From Acidobacteriaceae bacterium (GTDB taxonomy: Bacteria; Acidobacteriota; Terriglobia; Terriglobales; Acidobacteriaceae): a DNA stretch of 33,432 nucleotides. Within the stretch, counting starts at the first letter, position 1. Every line of letters begins with the position of its first letter. Under the pieces are notes generated by a model. The model saw only the letters and a program-made list of their open reading frames with translations, did not search any database and was not told the DNA's origin. Shown here piece after piece: positions 25,709 through 33,432 of this stretch. Location of the stretch: contig PLWX01000278.1 of the NCBI GenBank assembly GCA_003151155.1, positions 1-33,432 of the forward strand. The letters are read 5' to 3'. Both the position numbers and the translations under genes were made by a program.

Positions 25709-26197
25709 GTGTTTTTATCCAACTCAGGACGGAGCGACCGGAGGATCCGGAACTGGCACAGCACGATGTCCGCCTCGATCGTCTTCCCGAGGCCGAAGGA
25801 ACTACGCAAATGGGTAAAGACATTTCCTGCCGAGTTCTATCAGGAAATGTTCCGGTTGAGGAAATTGCCATACACCAGCAGTGTCAAAAAACCTCAATAT
25901 ATCGGGCACCTGACGAATGACCTCGTCTATGCTCGACTTGCGCCAGGTGTTTTAGAGGAGCTGAGACGAGTTACGCCTCGTGACGATAAAGGAAAATTGA
26001 GGCACAGACTTTTCCAGCACCTCACGGAGGACATAGGCCATCCCAAGTTACGCGAACACCTCGCATCTGTAATTGCCCTTATGAAGGCGGCCGATAAATG
26101 GGATCAGTTTATGGTGATGATGGATAGATCGCTAAAGCGGCATACTCCGCTCCCGCTCTTCGATGGACAGGATGACGAGGCTATGACGGTATCCTAA
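25709..26197 (+). pseudogene. P63C-domain protein, C-terminal remnant
   Basis: From about 25796 the frame matches the P63C domain: KELRKWVKTFPAEFYQEMFR, YIGHLTNDLVYARLAPGVLE, LFQHLTEDIGHPKLREHLAS and VIALMKAADKWDQFM, with an apparently natural C-terminus. The residues before Lys30 (MFLSNSGRSDRRIR...) are not P63C-like, and intact proteins are roughly 250-400 aa, so the N-terminal part is gone. P63C proteins occur on phages, plasmids and islands; function unknown. Fits the mobile-debris setting. Confidence 0.75.
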
Positions 26198-26362
26198 TCG
26201 TCTGTCGCCTCTCTCACGATCCGTACAGCCGCTTGGCTAAAATCCTCGCGGCTTTTCTTTTTGAATGGAAGTTCCACATCTTGTGGCGTACCTCAGCCGT
26301 TGCAGGTGAATGAAACGGAGGCGATTGATTGGTAGCATCGAGGGCCTCCGCCAGGAGGCGAG

Positions 26363-26467
26363 ATGGGAAGAAAGCCGAAGCAGCAGAGAAGCGCAGAAGA
26401 GAAGTTAGCCATTGTGATGGAAGGCCTGAAGTCGGGGAACGTGGCTGAGACCTGCCGCAAGTTTGGG
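26363..26467 (+). pseudogene. IS3 OrfA, N-terminal 35 codons only
   Basis: MGRKPKQQRSAEEKLAIVME, then KSGNVAETCRKFG, is the start of an IS3 OrfA helix-turn-helix protein of normally about 90-100 aa. After CRKFG the frame runs into orfB-side sequence, so the recognition helix end, leucine zipper and the usual programmed-frameshift region are deleted. Confidence 0.75.
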
Positions 26468-27356
26468 GCGAGTGAGCTGCGGGCAAGCGCATTCGTCGGC
26501 GCGGGAGTTGGTGGCCCAGGGTCAGGAAGTGAAGCTGGTGGCCGAGACGGTCGGCATCAGCCGCTCGAGTCTGTATTACAAACGGAAGGCGCACGGTTCG
26601 CGTGCCGATCGCCGGCTCGACGGCATCATCGTCGAGGCCTGCGGCGCCAAACCGGCGTATGGCTATCGCCGGGTGGCGTGGTGGATGCACCGCAAGCAAG
26701 GTCTACAGGTGAATGGCAAGCGGGTGTTGCGCGTGATGCGCGAGCGCGGACTGCTGGTCACGCCGCGACGCACCCGGGCGCGACGCAAGAAGGAGTGGAG
26801 TCGCATCGTGGCGGAGTTACCGAATCAGCTGTGGCAGACCGACATGACCAAGGTCTGGGCGGGAACCAGTGTCGGCTGGGCCTATCTGGTGTCGGTGATC
26901 GACTGCTGCACCCGCGACATCGTGGGCTGGGACCTCAGCCTGCGCTGTCGCACCCAGGAGGCGATCGCCGCTGTCGAGCGCGCCGTGCTGGAGCAGATGT
27001 CGGATGGCTCGCGTCACTACGAACTGACGCTCAACACCGATAACGGCACGCAGTTCACTTCGACGCGTTTCCTGGACACGCTCTCACGGCTCGGCATCAC
27101 GCACCGCCGCACCGCGTTCAACCGTCCTGAAGGCAACGGCATGATCGAGCGCTTCCATCGCAGCTTGAAGGAGGAGGAGATCTGGCTGAACGAGTACCGC
27201 GGTCTGGAAGAAGCGAAGCAGTCGATCGGCCGCTGGATCGAAGAGTACAATCACGACCGCCCTCACCGGGCGCTCGGAAACCGAACTCCACGCGAAGCCC
27301 GGGCGGGCTTCGCACAACCTCAACCCCTAACTAAAACCGAGGCCCTCTGTGTCTAG
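26463..27356 (+). CDS. IS3 OrfB transposase (DDE), lacking its normal start
   Basis: The integrase core is complete: D127 (QTDMTKVW), D193 (NTDNGTQF) and E229 (NGMIERFHRSL), with exact D-35-E spacing. An HTH_21-like region (KPAYGYRRVAWWMHRKQG) precedes it and the tail (YNHDRPHRALGNRTPREARA) is typical. The first about 14 codons are not OrfB; they derive from the deletion joining orfA to orfB, and the only start is a TTG at 26463. Normal IS3 makes OrfAB by -1 frameshifting; here orfA is lost, so autonomous transposition is unlikely. Confidence 0.88.
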   Translation: MGRVSCGQAHSSARELVAQGQEVKLVAETVGISRSSLYYKRKAHGSRADRRLDGIIVEACGAKPAYGYRRVAWWMHRKQGLQVNGKRVLRVMRERGLLVTPRRTRARRKKEWSRIVAELPNQLWQTDMTKVWAGTSVGWAYLVSVIDCCTRDIVGWDLSLRCRTQEAIAAVERAVLEQMSDGSRHYELTLNTDNGTQFTSTRFLDTLSRLGITHRRTAFNRPEGNGMIERFHRSLKEEEIWLNEYRGLEEAKQSIGRWIEEYNHDRPHRALGNRTPREARAGFAQPQPLTKTEALCV

Positions 27357-27500
27357 TTTAAGAGGGTGCACTACAAATCGCTCACGGAGGAATTATCCTG
27401 GCGACAAGTGCAAAATTATCGCCCCAATCGGCGAGGCCGCAAGTAGTCCTCGCCTGTGAAAACTTGCTGCAGCAGCTTCGCCGCGCCAAAAGCCCGGTGA

Positions 27501-28076
27501 CCATGGGAGAGCCTCTTCTTCCTCACCCTCAGCTCCGCCTTCTTCGTAGTGCGCACCAAAGCCAACGTCCTGTTGCAACGCCGCTACTCCCACAAGATCG
27601 ATAAGAGCACCGGCGTCCGTTCCGATCACACCGTCATCCTGACCTCTTTTGAGTCTGCTTCCGTTTACCCGGATGCGCTCCGCCGCGTCACCTTTCTGGA
27701 CGTGGAAAAGAAAAAACGATTCAAGTTCCTTACCAACAACTTCACTCTCCCGGCACCTGTGATTGCTCAGATCTACAAGTCGAGGGGGGCCGTGGAATTG
27801 TTTTTCAAATGGATCAAACAGCATCTCAGAATTAAGGCATTCTACGGCACCAGCGAGAACGCGGTGAAGACCCAGATCTGGATCGCTGTGTCGATGTATG
27901 TGCTGGTCGCCATCGCGCGAAAGCGGTTGGACCTGGAGGCAAGTCTCTACCAAACTCTACAGATTCTTAGTGTCACCCTTTTCGAGAGAACGCCCATTTC
28001 ACAGGCACTTCAGCCACTCGACATGGACGCAAATCTACTCGGGGACCCTAACCAACTGATTTTGTTCGATCTTTAA
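27501..28076 (+). pseudogene. IS4-family transposase, C-terminal remnant
   Basis: The frame opens after a TGA at 27498-27500 and reads SLFFLTLSSAFFVVRTKANV, then FLTNNFTLPAPVIAQIY, and YKSRGAVELFFKWIK, which is the Y-(2)-R-(3)-E-(6)-K signature of IS4 DDE transposases, then LRIKAFYGTSENAVKTQIW. The N-terminal half with the first two catalytic Asp residues is missing. The right end probably lies at the CCGGACAGCAGT just after the stop. The 140 nt before it (27361-27500) show nothing I can name. Confidence 0.82.
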
Positions 28077-28158
28077 CCGGACAGCAGTATCTTCATATCT
28101 ATTCCTGTCCTCTTCGTGCGTACTAGAACCTTATTGAATTAGATATAGCTCAAGCCGC

Positions 28159-29031
28159 CTATCCTTGCTTTTCCTTCGGAAAATCGGCCCCGCGAGAAAC
28201 CGCTTCCCACGCAGAGAACTGCTTGCGTAGCTCTTCGAGCTTTGCCGTAGCGGCTTCGTAAGCATCGTTGCCAAGAAGAAGACGATGGGGCGGGTTCGGG
28301 GACTCGATTGCCTTTACGATAGCGTGCGCAGCGCGAACCGGATCACCCGGCTGTTTGCCGGAGTTGGCGCGCACTTGACTGCGCCACGAGCCCGCCGTCG
28401 CAGCGTAATCGTCAATTTGCCGCTTGCTGTCGTTCGCCGAACGCCCGGCCCAATCGGTGCGGAAGCCACTCGGCTCGACAAGCATAACCTTGATGCCCAG
28501 CGGTTCCACCTCTTGCCAGAGTGCTTCGGACAAACCTTCCACCGCAAATTTAGTCGCGTTGTAGTATCCGACCGACGGGAATGAACGAAGTCCGCTGATG
28601 GAAGAGAAATTGACGATGAATCCTTTGCGACGTTTGCGCATTCCAGGCAGAGCCGCATGGATCATTCGACTCAGACCGAATACGTTGATCTCGAACATTC
28701 TACGTACTTGATCTTCTTCACTTTCTTCAACGGCCGCGAAATAGCCGATGCCCGCGTTGTTCACGAGTACGTCGATGCGATCGAATTTATCCTCGGCCGC
28801 CTTGATGGCCGCGTCGATCTGGCCCTGATCCGTGACGTCGAGCTTGAGCACCAAAGCCTCTCCCTTGGCTGCCAAACCGTTCAGCTCATCGGGATTGCGT
28901 GCGGTCACAACCGTGCGGTAGCCAAGCTCAAGCACATGTTTGGCGAGCTCGCGGCCAAAGCCGGTCGAGCAGCCCGTAATGAACCAAACGGGCTGCTCGG
29001 TGATCGCCGATTTGCCTTTTGTCGTTGCCAT
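28159..29031 (-). CDS. Short-chain dehydrogenase/reductase
   Basis: A 290-aa classical SDR. The cofactor loop is TGCSTGFG (19-26), NNAG at 91-94, the catalytic Ser in FSSISG (143/144) and Y157-x3-K161 (YYNATK). The C-terminal part (VEPSGFRTDWAGRS) is of the type seen in SDRs acting on small carbonyls. The residue after the second strand suggests NADP(H) is possible (TARNPDEL) but not certain. AAAGGAG lies 8 nt before the ATG. It is downstream of the aldehyde dehydrogenase on the same strand with a 37-nt gap, so co-transcription is likely. Substrate unknown; a carbonyl detoxification role fits the neighbours. Confidence 0.9.
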   Translation of the reverse strand: MATTKGKSAITEQPVWFITGCSTGFGRELAKHVLELGYRTVVTARNPDELNGLAAKGEALVLKLDVTDQGQIDAAIKAAEDKFDRIDVLVNNAGIGYFAAVEESEEDQVRRMFEINVFGLSRMIHAALPGMRKRRKGFIVNFSSISGLRSFPSVGYYNATKFAVEGLSEALWQEVEPLGIKVMLVEPSGFRTDWAGRSANDSKRQIDDYAATAGSWRSQVRANSGKQPGDPVRAAHAIVKAIESPNPPHRLLLGNDAYEAATAKLEELRKQFSAWEAVSRGADFPKEKQG

Positions 29032-29068
29032 TGTCGTATCTCCTTTGATGTGATTGCGAATATCGCCG

Positions 29069-30451
29069 TTATGCCGGCGCGTCGATCGGGGCGACGCGAA
29101 CCAACTTTTTGTTCACGAACTCCTGGATGCCCATGCTGGAGAGCTCGCGTCCGTAGCCGGAGTTCTTGATGCCGCCGAACGGCAAGTCCGGTGCCGTCCA
29201 GGTTGGGTGATTGACGAACATCATGCCCGTGTCGACGCGGCTTGCGACGCGTTTGCCGCGCGCAACATCCTTGGTGAAGACCGCCCCCCCCAACCCGAAA
29301 TCCGAATCATTGGCGAGCGCCACCGCCTCGTCCTCATTCTTGACTCGGAAGAAGAGCGCGACCGGACCGAAGAATTCCTCCCTAAAGGCGGGATTGCTGG
29401 GCTTGATATTCGTTAGGATCGTCGGCTGCATGAAAGAGCCCGGTCGCTCGATCCGTTTGCCGCCCATCACAAGGGTGGCGCCCTTGGCGACGGCTCGTTT
29501 GACCTGGTCCAGCAGTTGCGCCAGGGCTGCTTCCGTGGACAGAGGTCCGAGCGTCGTCGCCTTGTCCATCGGGTCTCCTGGCTCGAGTGCTGCCAGTGCT
29601 GTCTGGAACTTGTCGAGAAAACGGTCGGCCAGTTCTTCGACAACGATGAACCGCTTCGCTGCAACGCAGCACTGGCCCGTGTTGTTCATTTTGGCCCAGA
29701 CCGCCCACGCGACCGTCTTGTCGAGGTCGGCATCCTCGAGCACGATGAAGGCGTCGCTGCCGCCAAGCTCCATCGTCGACTTCTTGAGGTTTTGTCCAGC
29801 TCTCCCGGCAAGGCTTTTTGCGGCTTCCACGCCACCGGTCAACGCCACACCCTTGATCCGGGGATCGTCGATCACGCGGTTCACCTGGTCATGCGAGATC
29901 AGCAGGTTGGTGTAGGCGCCCGCCGGCGCACCCGCCTCCAGCCACAGTTTCTCAAAGGCAATGGCGCATTGCGGGACGCACCCTGCGTGCTTCACCATCA
30001 CGACATTGCCCGCCATCAGATTGGGAGCGGCAAAGCGCGCGAGCTGGTAGTAAGGAAAGTTCCAGGGCTGGACGCCGAAGAGCACGCCGAGCGGGGTGCT
30101 TACGACCTCTGCTTCGCCTGAGCTCGGCTTGAGGTGTTCTGGTGCGAGGAAGCGCTCGGCGTTCTTGGCATAGTAGTCGATGATGTCCGCGCTGAGCGCC
30201 ACTTCGCCGCGGGCCTGTTCGATGAGCTTGCCCATCTCGAGCGTCACAGGGCGAGCGAACTCATCCACACGCGTGCGCATGATAGTGGCGGCTTTTGCGA
30301 CCACAGCCGCTCGTTCAGCGAAGGTCGTGTGCCGCCAAGTCTCGAAGCACGTCGCGGCGGTTTCAATTGCCGTCTCAAGCTGCTTGTCGGTAAGTTCCCC
30401 GAACGTCTTCAGTATTTTGCCGTCGTAAGGGTTGATACTTTGGTAGGTCAT
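29069..30451 (-). CDS. NAD(P)-dependent succinate-semialdehyde-type aldehyde dehydrogenase
   Basis: A 460-aa ALDH, normal length for the short GabD2-like group. Asn131 in VQPWNFP, Glu228 in MELGGSDAF and the nucleophile in NNTGQCC (C262, preceded by another Cys) are present. Start Met is followed directly by SINPYDGK, as in SSADH-like proteins; AGAAAGGAA is the ribosome site. It oxidises aldehydes to acids; succinate semialdehyde is the usual assumption, but specificity is not proved. The gene follows a phosphoketolase remnant whose frame runs into the start region, and precedes the SDR. Confidence 0.92.
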   Translation of the reverse strand: MTYQSINPYDGKILKTFGELTDKQLETAIETAATCFETWRHTTFAERAAVVAKAATIMRTRVDEFARPVTLEMGKLIEQARGEVALSADIIDYYAKNAERFLAPEHLKPSSGEAEVVSTPLGVLFGVQPWNFPYYQLARFAAPNLMAGNVVMVKHAGCVPQCAIAFEKLWLEAGAPAGAYTNLLISHDQVNRVIDDPRIKGVALTGGVEAAKSLAGRAGQNLKKSTMELGGSDAFIVLEDADLDKTVAWAVWAKMNNTGQCCVAAKRFIVVEELADRFLDKFQTALAALEPGDPMDKATTLGPLSTEAALAQLLDQVKRAVAKGATLVMGGKRIERPGSFMQPTILTNIKPSNPAFREEFFGPVALFFRVKNEDEAVALANDSDFGLGGAVFTKDVARGKRVASRVDTGMMFVNHPTWTAPDLPFGGIKNSGYGRELSSMGIQEFVNKKLVRVAPIDAPA

Positions 30452-30470
30452 GGCTTTGTTCCTTTCTAAT

Positions 30471-30807
30471 GTTGTTGTGCGGTTGCTCGCTCTTAGACTG
30501 CAGCTTCATCAGATCGTCGACATTGATCATCCGGATCTTCAAATTGGGCAGATGCTCGCGAAGGATGGAAACGGCCGCCAAGATCTCCAGCGTAGGCGTG
30601 TCTCCTCAACAGGCCAGTACCACGACCGGCTCGGTGCCTTGATCGTTGCTGGCCCATTGCCAGATGCCAATTCCTTCCGTGCAAGGCACGGCCGCCATGT
30701 CCATGGTCAGCCATTGCGGGAGGGCGGGTTTACCTGCAACGGTTGACGTAGTGCCGGCTGCGCAAGCAGTGGTCAAAGACCGATAGGCGACATTTGGCGT
30801 CTAGCGG
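30471..30807 (-). pseudogene. Phosphoketolase (xfp) 3' remnant with nonsense and frameshift
   Basis: Reading from 30807, [20 protein letters not shown] plus VN is a phosphoketolase segment. A 5-nt gap at 30741/30742 (normal proteins read about VNVIVAGK) shifts frame; from there [37 protein letters not shown], then AC-stop-GDTPTLE and [20 protein letters not shown] and LMKLQ follow. The stop is TGA at 30606-30608, where intact enzymes have Cys or Ala. The fragment ends at SEQPH and runs into the ALDH leader. The N-terminal about 500 residues and the last about 190 are absent. Between 30808 and 30930 I see nothing certain. Confidence 0.82.
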
Positions 30808-30930
30808 TTAAGTACTCGGCAAGCCGTGAGCACGCGGTAAACAAACGCACCGTGCCTTGGGCAATGCGGCCCAGTTGCACAATGCACTCGGCGATCATGT
30901 CCATATTGCAACACGCTCATGGCATAAGGA

Positions 30931-32031
30931 TTACGAAAGAGTGGCGAGAGCCTCTTTGCTAAAACCGCTCAGTTCGGAGGAATGCCCTTCACGGATTTTT
31001 CGAGCCCACTCCGCGTCGGCGAGCAGAGGGCGGCCCACTGCCACTAAGTCAAAATCTCCCCGGTCGAAACGTCGGAGGAGTTCATCCAAAGAGCTGGGTG
31101 TCGAGGTTTCTCCCTGGAAGGCTGCCAAAAAATCTCCTGAAAGCCCGATCGAGCCCACCGTGATCGTCGATTTACCAGTCAGCTTTTTGGCCCACCCAGC
31201 AAAGTTCAAATCAGAGCCGATGAACTCGGGCTCCCAGAACCGGCGCTGCGAACAATGGAAGATGTCAACACCCGCTTCCGCCAATGGTACTAGCCACGTC
31301 TCCATCTCTTGGGGCGTAGTCGCGAGCATCGCGGCATAATCTTGAAGCTTCCATTGCGAGATACGAAGACTGATCGTAAAGTCCGGGCCGACGGCCTTGC
31401 GAACGGCACGAATAAGTTCCGCGGCAAATCGGGTGCGCTCTGCTAATTTTGGGCCTCCGTAACCATCGGTGCGTTGATTGGTGGGGTGCCAAAAGAACTG
31501 GTCAATCAAATAGCCATGCGCTCCATGAATTTCAACCGCGTTAAATCCCAGTGCTTTCGCATCCGCCGCCGCTTGCGCGAACGCACGGATCGTTTCGGCA
31601 ATATCATATTCCGTCATCGCGACACCGCCAATTTTCCCGGGTGCGACGTAGCCCGAAGGGCCTTCAAACGGAGCGGGCGGCAGCCAGCCCGATTCCTTGG
31701 GAGGCACCACGCCCACATGCCAGAGTTGCGGGGCCATGACGCCACCGACTGCATGCACCTTGTCAATCACGGCGTTCCATCCACGGAGCGGCTTCTCACC
31801 ATAGAAATGGGGAATGTTCGGATCATAGGAAGAAGCTGGTCGATTTACCACGGTGCCCTCTGACACGATCAGGCCGACCCCTCCCTCAGCGCGACGAGCA
31901 TAATAGTCCGCCACATTCGAAGTTGGCACACCTCCGGGAGAAAATGAGCGCGTCATGGGAGCCATGACAATTCGGTTCTTGAGTTCAAGAGACTTCAACC
32001 GGAATGGCTCAAAAAGTTGGTGAGCAGTCAT
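30931..32031 (-). CDS. Old Yellow Enzyme-family flavin oxidoreductase
   Basis: A 366-aa TIM-barrel flavoprotein from the ATG at 32031 (an upstream ATG at 32058 would lie within the sodB remnant). KNRIVMAPMTRSFSPGG is the N-terminal FMN site, GLIVSEGTVVNRPA follows, QLWHVG carries the flavin-side residues, and FNAVEIHGAHGYLIDQFFWH with the TDGYGG loop holds the substrate-binding and proton-relay region. The C-terminal phosphate site is VGSIGLSGDF and DLVAVGRPLLAD. Such NADPH-dependent enzymes reduce activated C=C bonds of enones and nitro compounds. Its start follows the sodB remnant stop by 4 nt, so translation may be coupled to it. Confidence 0.92.
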   Translation of the reverse strand: MTAHQLFEPFRLKSLELKNRIVMAPMTRSFSPGGVPTSNVADYYARRAEGGVGLIVSEGTVVNRPASSYDPNIPHFYGEKPLRGWNAVIDKVHAVGGVMAPQLWHVGVVPPKESGWLPPAPFEGPSGYVAPGKIGGVAMTEYDIAETIRAFAQAAADAKALGFNAVEIHGAHGYLIDQFFWHPTNQRTDGYGGPKLAERTRFAAELIRAVRKAVGPDFTISLRISQWKLQDYAAMLATTPQEMETWLVPLAEAGVDIFHCSQRRFWEPEFIGSDLNFAGWAKKLTGKSTITVGSIGLSGDFLAAFQGETSTPSSLDELLRRFDRGDFDLVAVGRPLLADAEWARKIREGHSSELSGFSKEALATLS

Positions 32032-32035
32032 AATA

Positions 32036-32416
32036 TTAAACTTCGCTTCTACATGCATCCAAGCTTCCGAAGGAAGCCTCGATCTTTTGCTTCAACACTG
32101 CGGATGGTTCACCACCGCCTTTCGGCTTTAGACTGCGCCAGTAAAACGTGTGATTCCATGTTTGCGCTGCATTATTGAAGATCGCGGTCTTGTCAGCTTT
32201 GCCGGCTGTCGCGGTAATGATATTTTCCAATGGCAGGTCTGCAAGCTCCGTACCCGCTACCAGCTTGTTCAGATTATCGACATATCCCTTGTGGTGTTTG
32301 CCGTAGTGAAAGCCAATCGTATTTGCGGAGATTACGGGATTCAGCGCGTTCTCCGCGTAGGGCAGGGACGGTAAAACATACAAAGATGCCCTTTCAGTCG
32401 TGTCATTGCTCTTCAT
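32036..32416 (-). pseudogene. sodB: Fe/Mn superoxide dismutase, 5' remnant
   Basis: 126 codons from ATG 32416 (GAGGAGAAAAT upstream). [36 protein letters not shown] and [18 protein letters not shown] contain the two N-terminal metal-binding histidines (GFHYGKHH region and WNHTFYW). Homology ends at about ASFGSLDAC; the C-terminal alpha/beta domain with the other Asp and His ligands is gone, and the frame closes at 32036, four nt before the oxidoreductase start. It cannot be an active dismutase alone. Intact proteins are about 195 aa. Confidence 0.85.
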
Positions 32417-32442
32417 ATTTTCTCCTCGGCGGTGATGTAAAA

Positions 32443-32508
32443 GCCTAACGCTGCACTTCAGCGGGGCGCCGCTTGCGGATCATCCGCTATAAGGACTCGT
32501 TAGAAGGC
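32443..32508 (-). repeat. Degenerate integron attC-like site
   Basis: Minus strand: TTCTAAC (32499-32505) and GTTAGGC (32443-32449) correspond to the RYYYAAC and GTTRRRY core boxes (the second perfect, the first off by one base). Between them AGCGG/CCGCT can pair, and CCGC-TT-GCGG forms an inner hairpin; the right part GCTGAAGTGCAGCGTTAGGC is very like known attC ends. It lies between the hydrolase stop and the sodB start, as a cassette junction would. A GGCGCC/GGCGCC inverted repeat is just upstream (32532-32553). No integrase in the window. Confidence 0.45.
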
Positions 32509-32571
32509 CGACCAGTACGATTTCCAGTACCGGCGCCCCAGCCAGGCGGCGCCAGCAAAGCAATCTCAGCT

Positions 32572-33390
32572 TTAAAGGAATGCCAGCAGGTCGGTGTTGA
32601 GCTGGTCTTTGTGCGTGTATGGGAGGCCGTGAGGTGCGCCGGCGTAAATTTTTAGGGTTGCGTTCTTCACCAGCTTAGATGAGCGGAGAGCCGCGGCGCC
32701 GATCGGCACGATCTGGTCGTCGTCGCCGTGAAGGATCAGTGTCGGTACATCGAACTTCTTGAGGTCTTCGGTAAAATCCGTTTCAGAGAACGCCTTGATG
32801 CAGTCGAAGGTGTTCTTGTGACCGGCCTGCATCCCCTGGAGCCAGAACGAGTCGATCATACCCTGCGAGACCTTGGCACCGGGCCTGTTAGCACCAAAGA
32901 ACGGGCCGCTGGCGAGATCCTTGTAGAACTGCGAGCGGTCGGCGCTGGAGCCGAGGCGAATCCCGTCGAACACCTCAATCGGCAAGCCGCCGGGATTGGC
33001 CGCCGTTTTCAGCATCAGCGGCGGGACGGCAGAGATCAGCGCGGCCTTGGCCAGTCGCTTCGTACCGTGTCGGCCGATATAGCGGGCAACTTCGCCGCCG
33101 CCCGCAGAGAAGCCGATCAGGACGGCGTTCTTCAAGTCAAGCGTTTCAATAAGCTCTGAGAGGTCGTCGGCGTAGGTGTCCATGTCGTTGCCACTCCAGG
33201 GCTGGCTCGACCGGCCATGGCCGCGACGGTCATGGGCAATGCAGCGATAGCCGTTGGAGACAAGAAACATCATCTGCACCTCCCAGCTATCCGCACTGAG
33301 GGGCCAGCCATGACTAAACACTACAGGCTGACCTCTACCCCAGTCCTTGTAATAGATCTGCGTTCCGTCTTTCGTCGTAATCGTGCTCAT
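32572..33390 (-). CDS. Alpha/beta hydrolase, non-heme chloroperoxidase/perhydrolase-like
   Basis: A 272-aa hydrolase from the ATG at 33390 (AGAGGA upstream; an in-frame ATG at 33417 adds 9 residues). The start [30 protein letters not shown] oxyanion region, nucleophile elbow GFSAGGG (Ser95), acid in [10 protein letters not shown] (about D224/225) and His254 in PHGLPYTH give a complete catalytic triad. Close relatives are called chloroperoxidases or arylesterases because they make peracids from acetate and hydrogen peroxide, but natural substrates are usually esters. Canonical relatives have GFSTGGG; this one has Ala at the fourth position. It is the first gene of the minus-strand redox group. 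Confidence 0.92.
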   Translation of the reverse strand: MSTITTKDGTQIYYKDWGRGQPVVFSHGWPLSADSWEVQMMFLVSNGYRCIAHDRRGHGRSSQPWSGNDMDTYADDLSELIETLDLKNAVLIGFSAGGGEVARYIGRHGTKRLAKAALISAVPPLMLKTAANPGGLPIEVFDGIRLGSSADRSQFYKDLASGPFFGANRPGAKVSQGMIDSFWLQGMQAGHKNTFDCIKAFSETDFTEDLKKFDVPTLILHGDDDQIVPIGAAALRSSKLVKNATLKIYAGAPHGLPYTHKDQLNTDLLAFL

Positions 33391-33432
33391 CGTTTTCCTC
33401 TTATCTGCGAGAGTCATTGACCTCTCCTGTCC

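Larger units (their letters stand above)
26326..27370 (+). mobile_element. IS3-family insertion sequence, internally deleted
   Basis: Holds an orfA start fragment and an almost complete orfB. Exact ends are not resolved: GAGGGCCTC (26340-26348) and its complement GAGGCCCTC (27339-27347) are subterminal inverted repeats, but the flanks beyond them do not align in length. The ends given are guesses at TG...CA. Confidence 0.7.

Noticed and set aside
26214-26699. 161-codon minus-strand frame across the IS3 left end
   Set aside because: Antisense to orfA/orfB sequence and lacks family features.
30606-30608. In-frame TGA next to Cys in phosphoketolase as possible selenocysteine
   Set aside because: The fragment lacks both ends, also carries a 5-nt frameshifting deletion, and phosphoketolase is not a known selenoprotein; a nonsense mutation is simpler.

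Overview
The window looks like the chromosome of a soil Acidobacteriota bacterium, probably of the Terriglobia/Koribacter type. The grounds are moderately high GC, short tightly packed genes, a CadC-type winged-helix/TPR regulator, secreted proteins that combine Ig-like repeats with a PQQ-type propeller, small secreted proteins whose mature ends resemble 'QLPSAPS', and a radical SAM protein resembling tetraether-lipid synthases. The taxonomic call is inference from gene style; no rRNA gene is present.

Left part (1-23,100) is ordinary core-like chromosome. It holds a Tes-like radical SAM enzyme (1-1627), two secreted proteins of unknown function (1896-3446), a plus-strand group with a small protein, RlpA, an unknown protein and a HIT protein (3765-5862), a small zinc-ribbon protein and a DehI-family protein (5859-6977), an Arg/Gly-rich protein with a receiver-like C-terminus (7100-7939), a GNAT acetyltransferase, and an APC permease broken by two opposite frameshifts (9110-10558). 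After that come a two-gene unit of an unknown 497-aa protein plus a DUF815-type AAA+ ATPase (10850-14007), a CadC-like regulator, a di-heme cytochrome c peroxidase-like protein, and three exported proteins (17898-23024).

At about 23,156 the character changes. A 45-nt 3' fragment of a tRNA-Val(CAC), ending in the anticodon loop, is followed by a mosaic of broken genes and mobile-element debris. This contains an IS3 OrfA remnant, an intact AAA_14/DUF4143 ATPase, the 3' end of a UDP-glucose dehydrogenase gene with its terminator, a P63C-domain fragment, an internally deleted IS3 element and the C-terminal part of an IS4-type transposase. I read this as a genomic island or a much-reworked integration hotspot.

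Right part (28,159-33,390) is a minus-strand run of four intact metabolic genes: an alpha/beta hydrolase of the chloroperoxidase/perhydrolase type, an Old-Yellow-Enzyme oxidoreductase, an aldehyde (succinate-semialdehyde type) dehydrogenase and a short-chain dehydrogenase. Between them lie remnants of sodB (5' part) and phosphoketolase (3' part), plus a degenerate attC-like site. Together they suggest a detoxification/redox cluster for reactive carbonyls, enones and peroxides assembled by recombination; this functional reading is inference.
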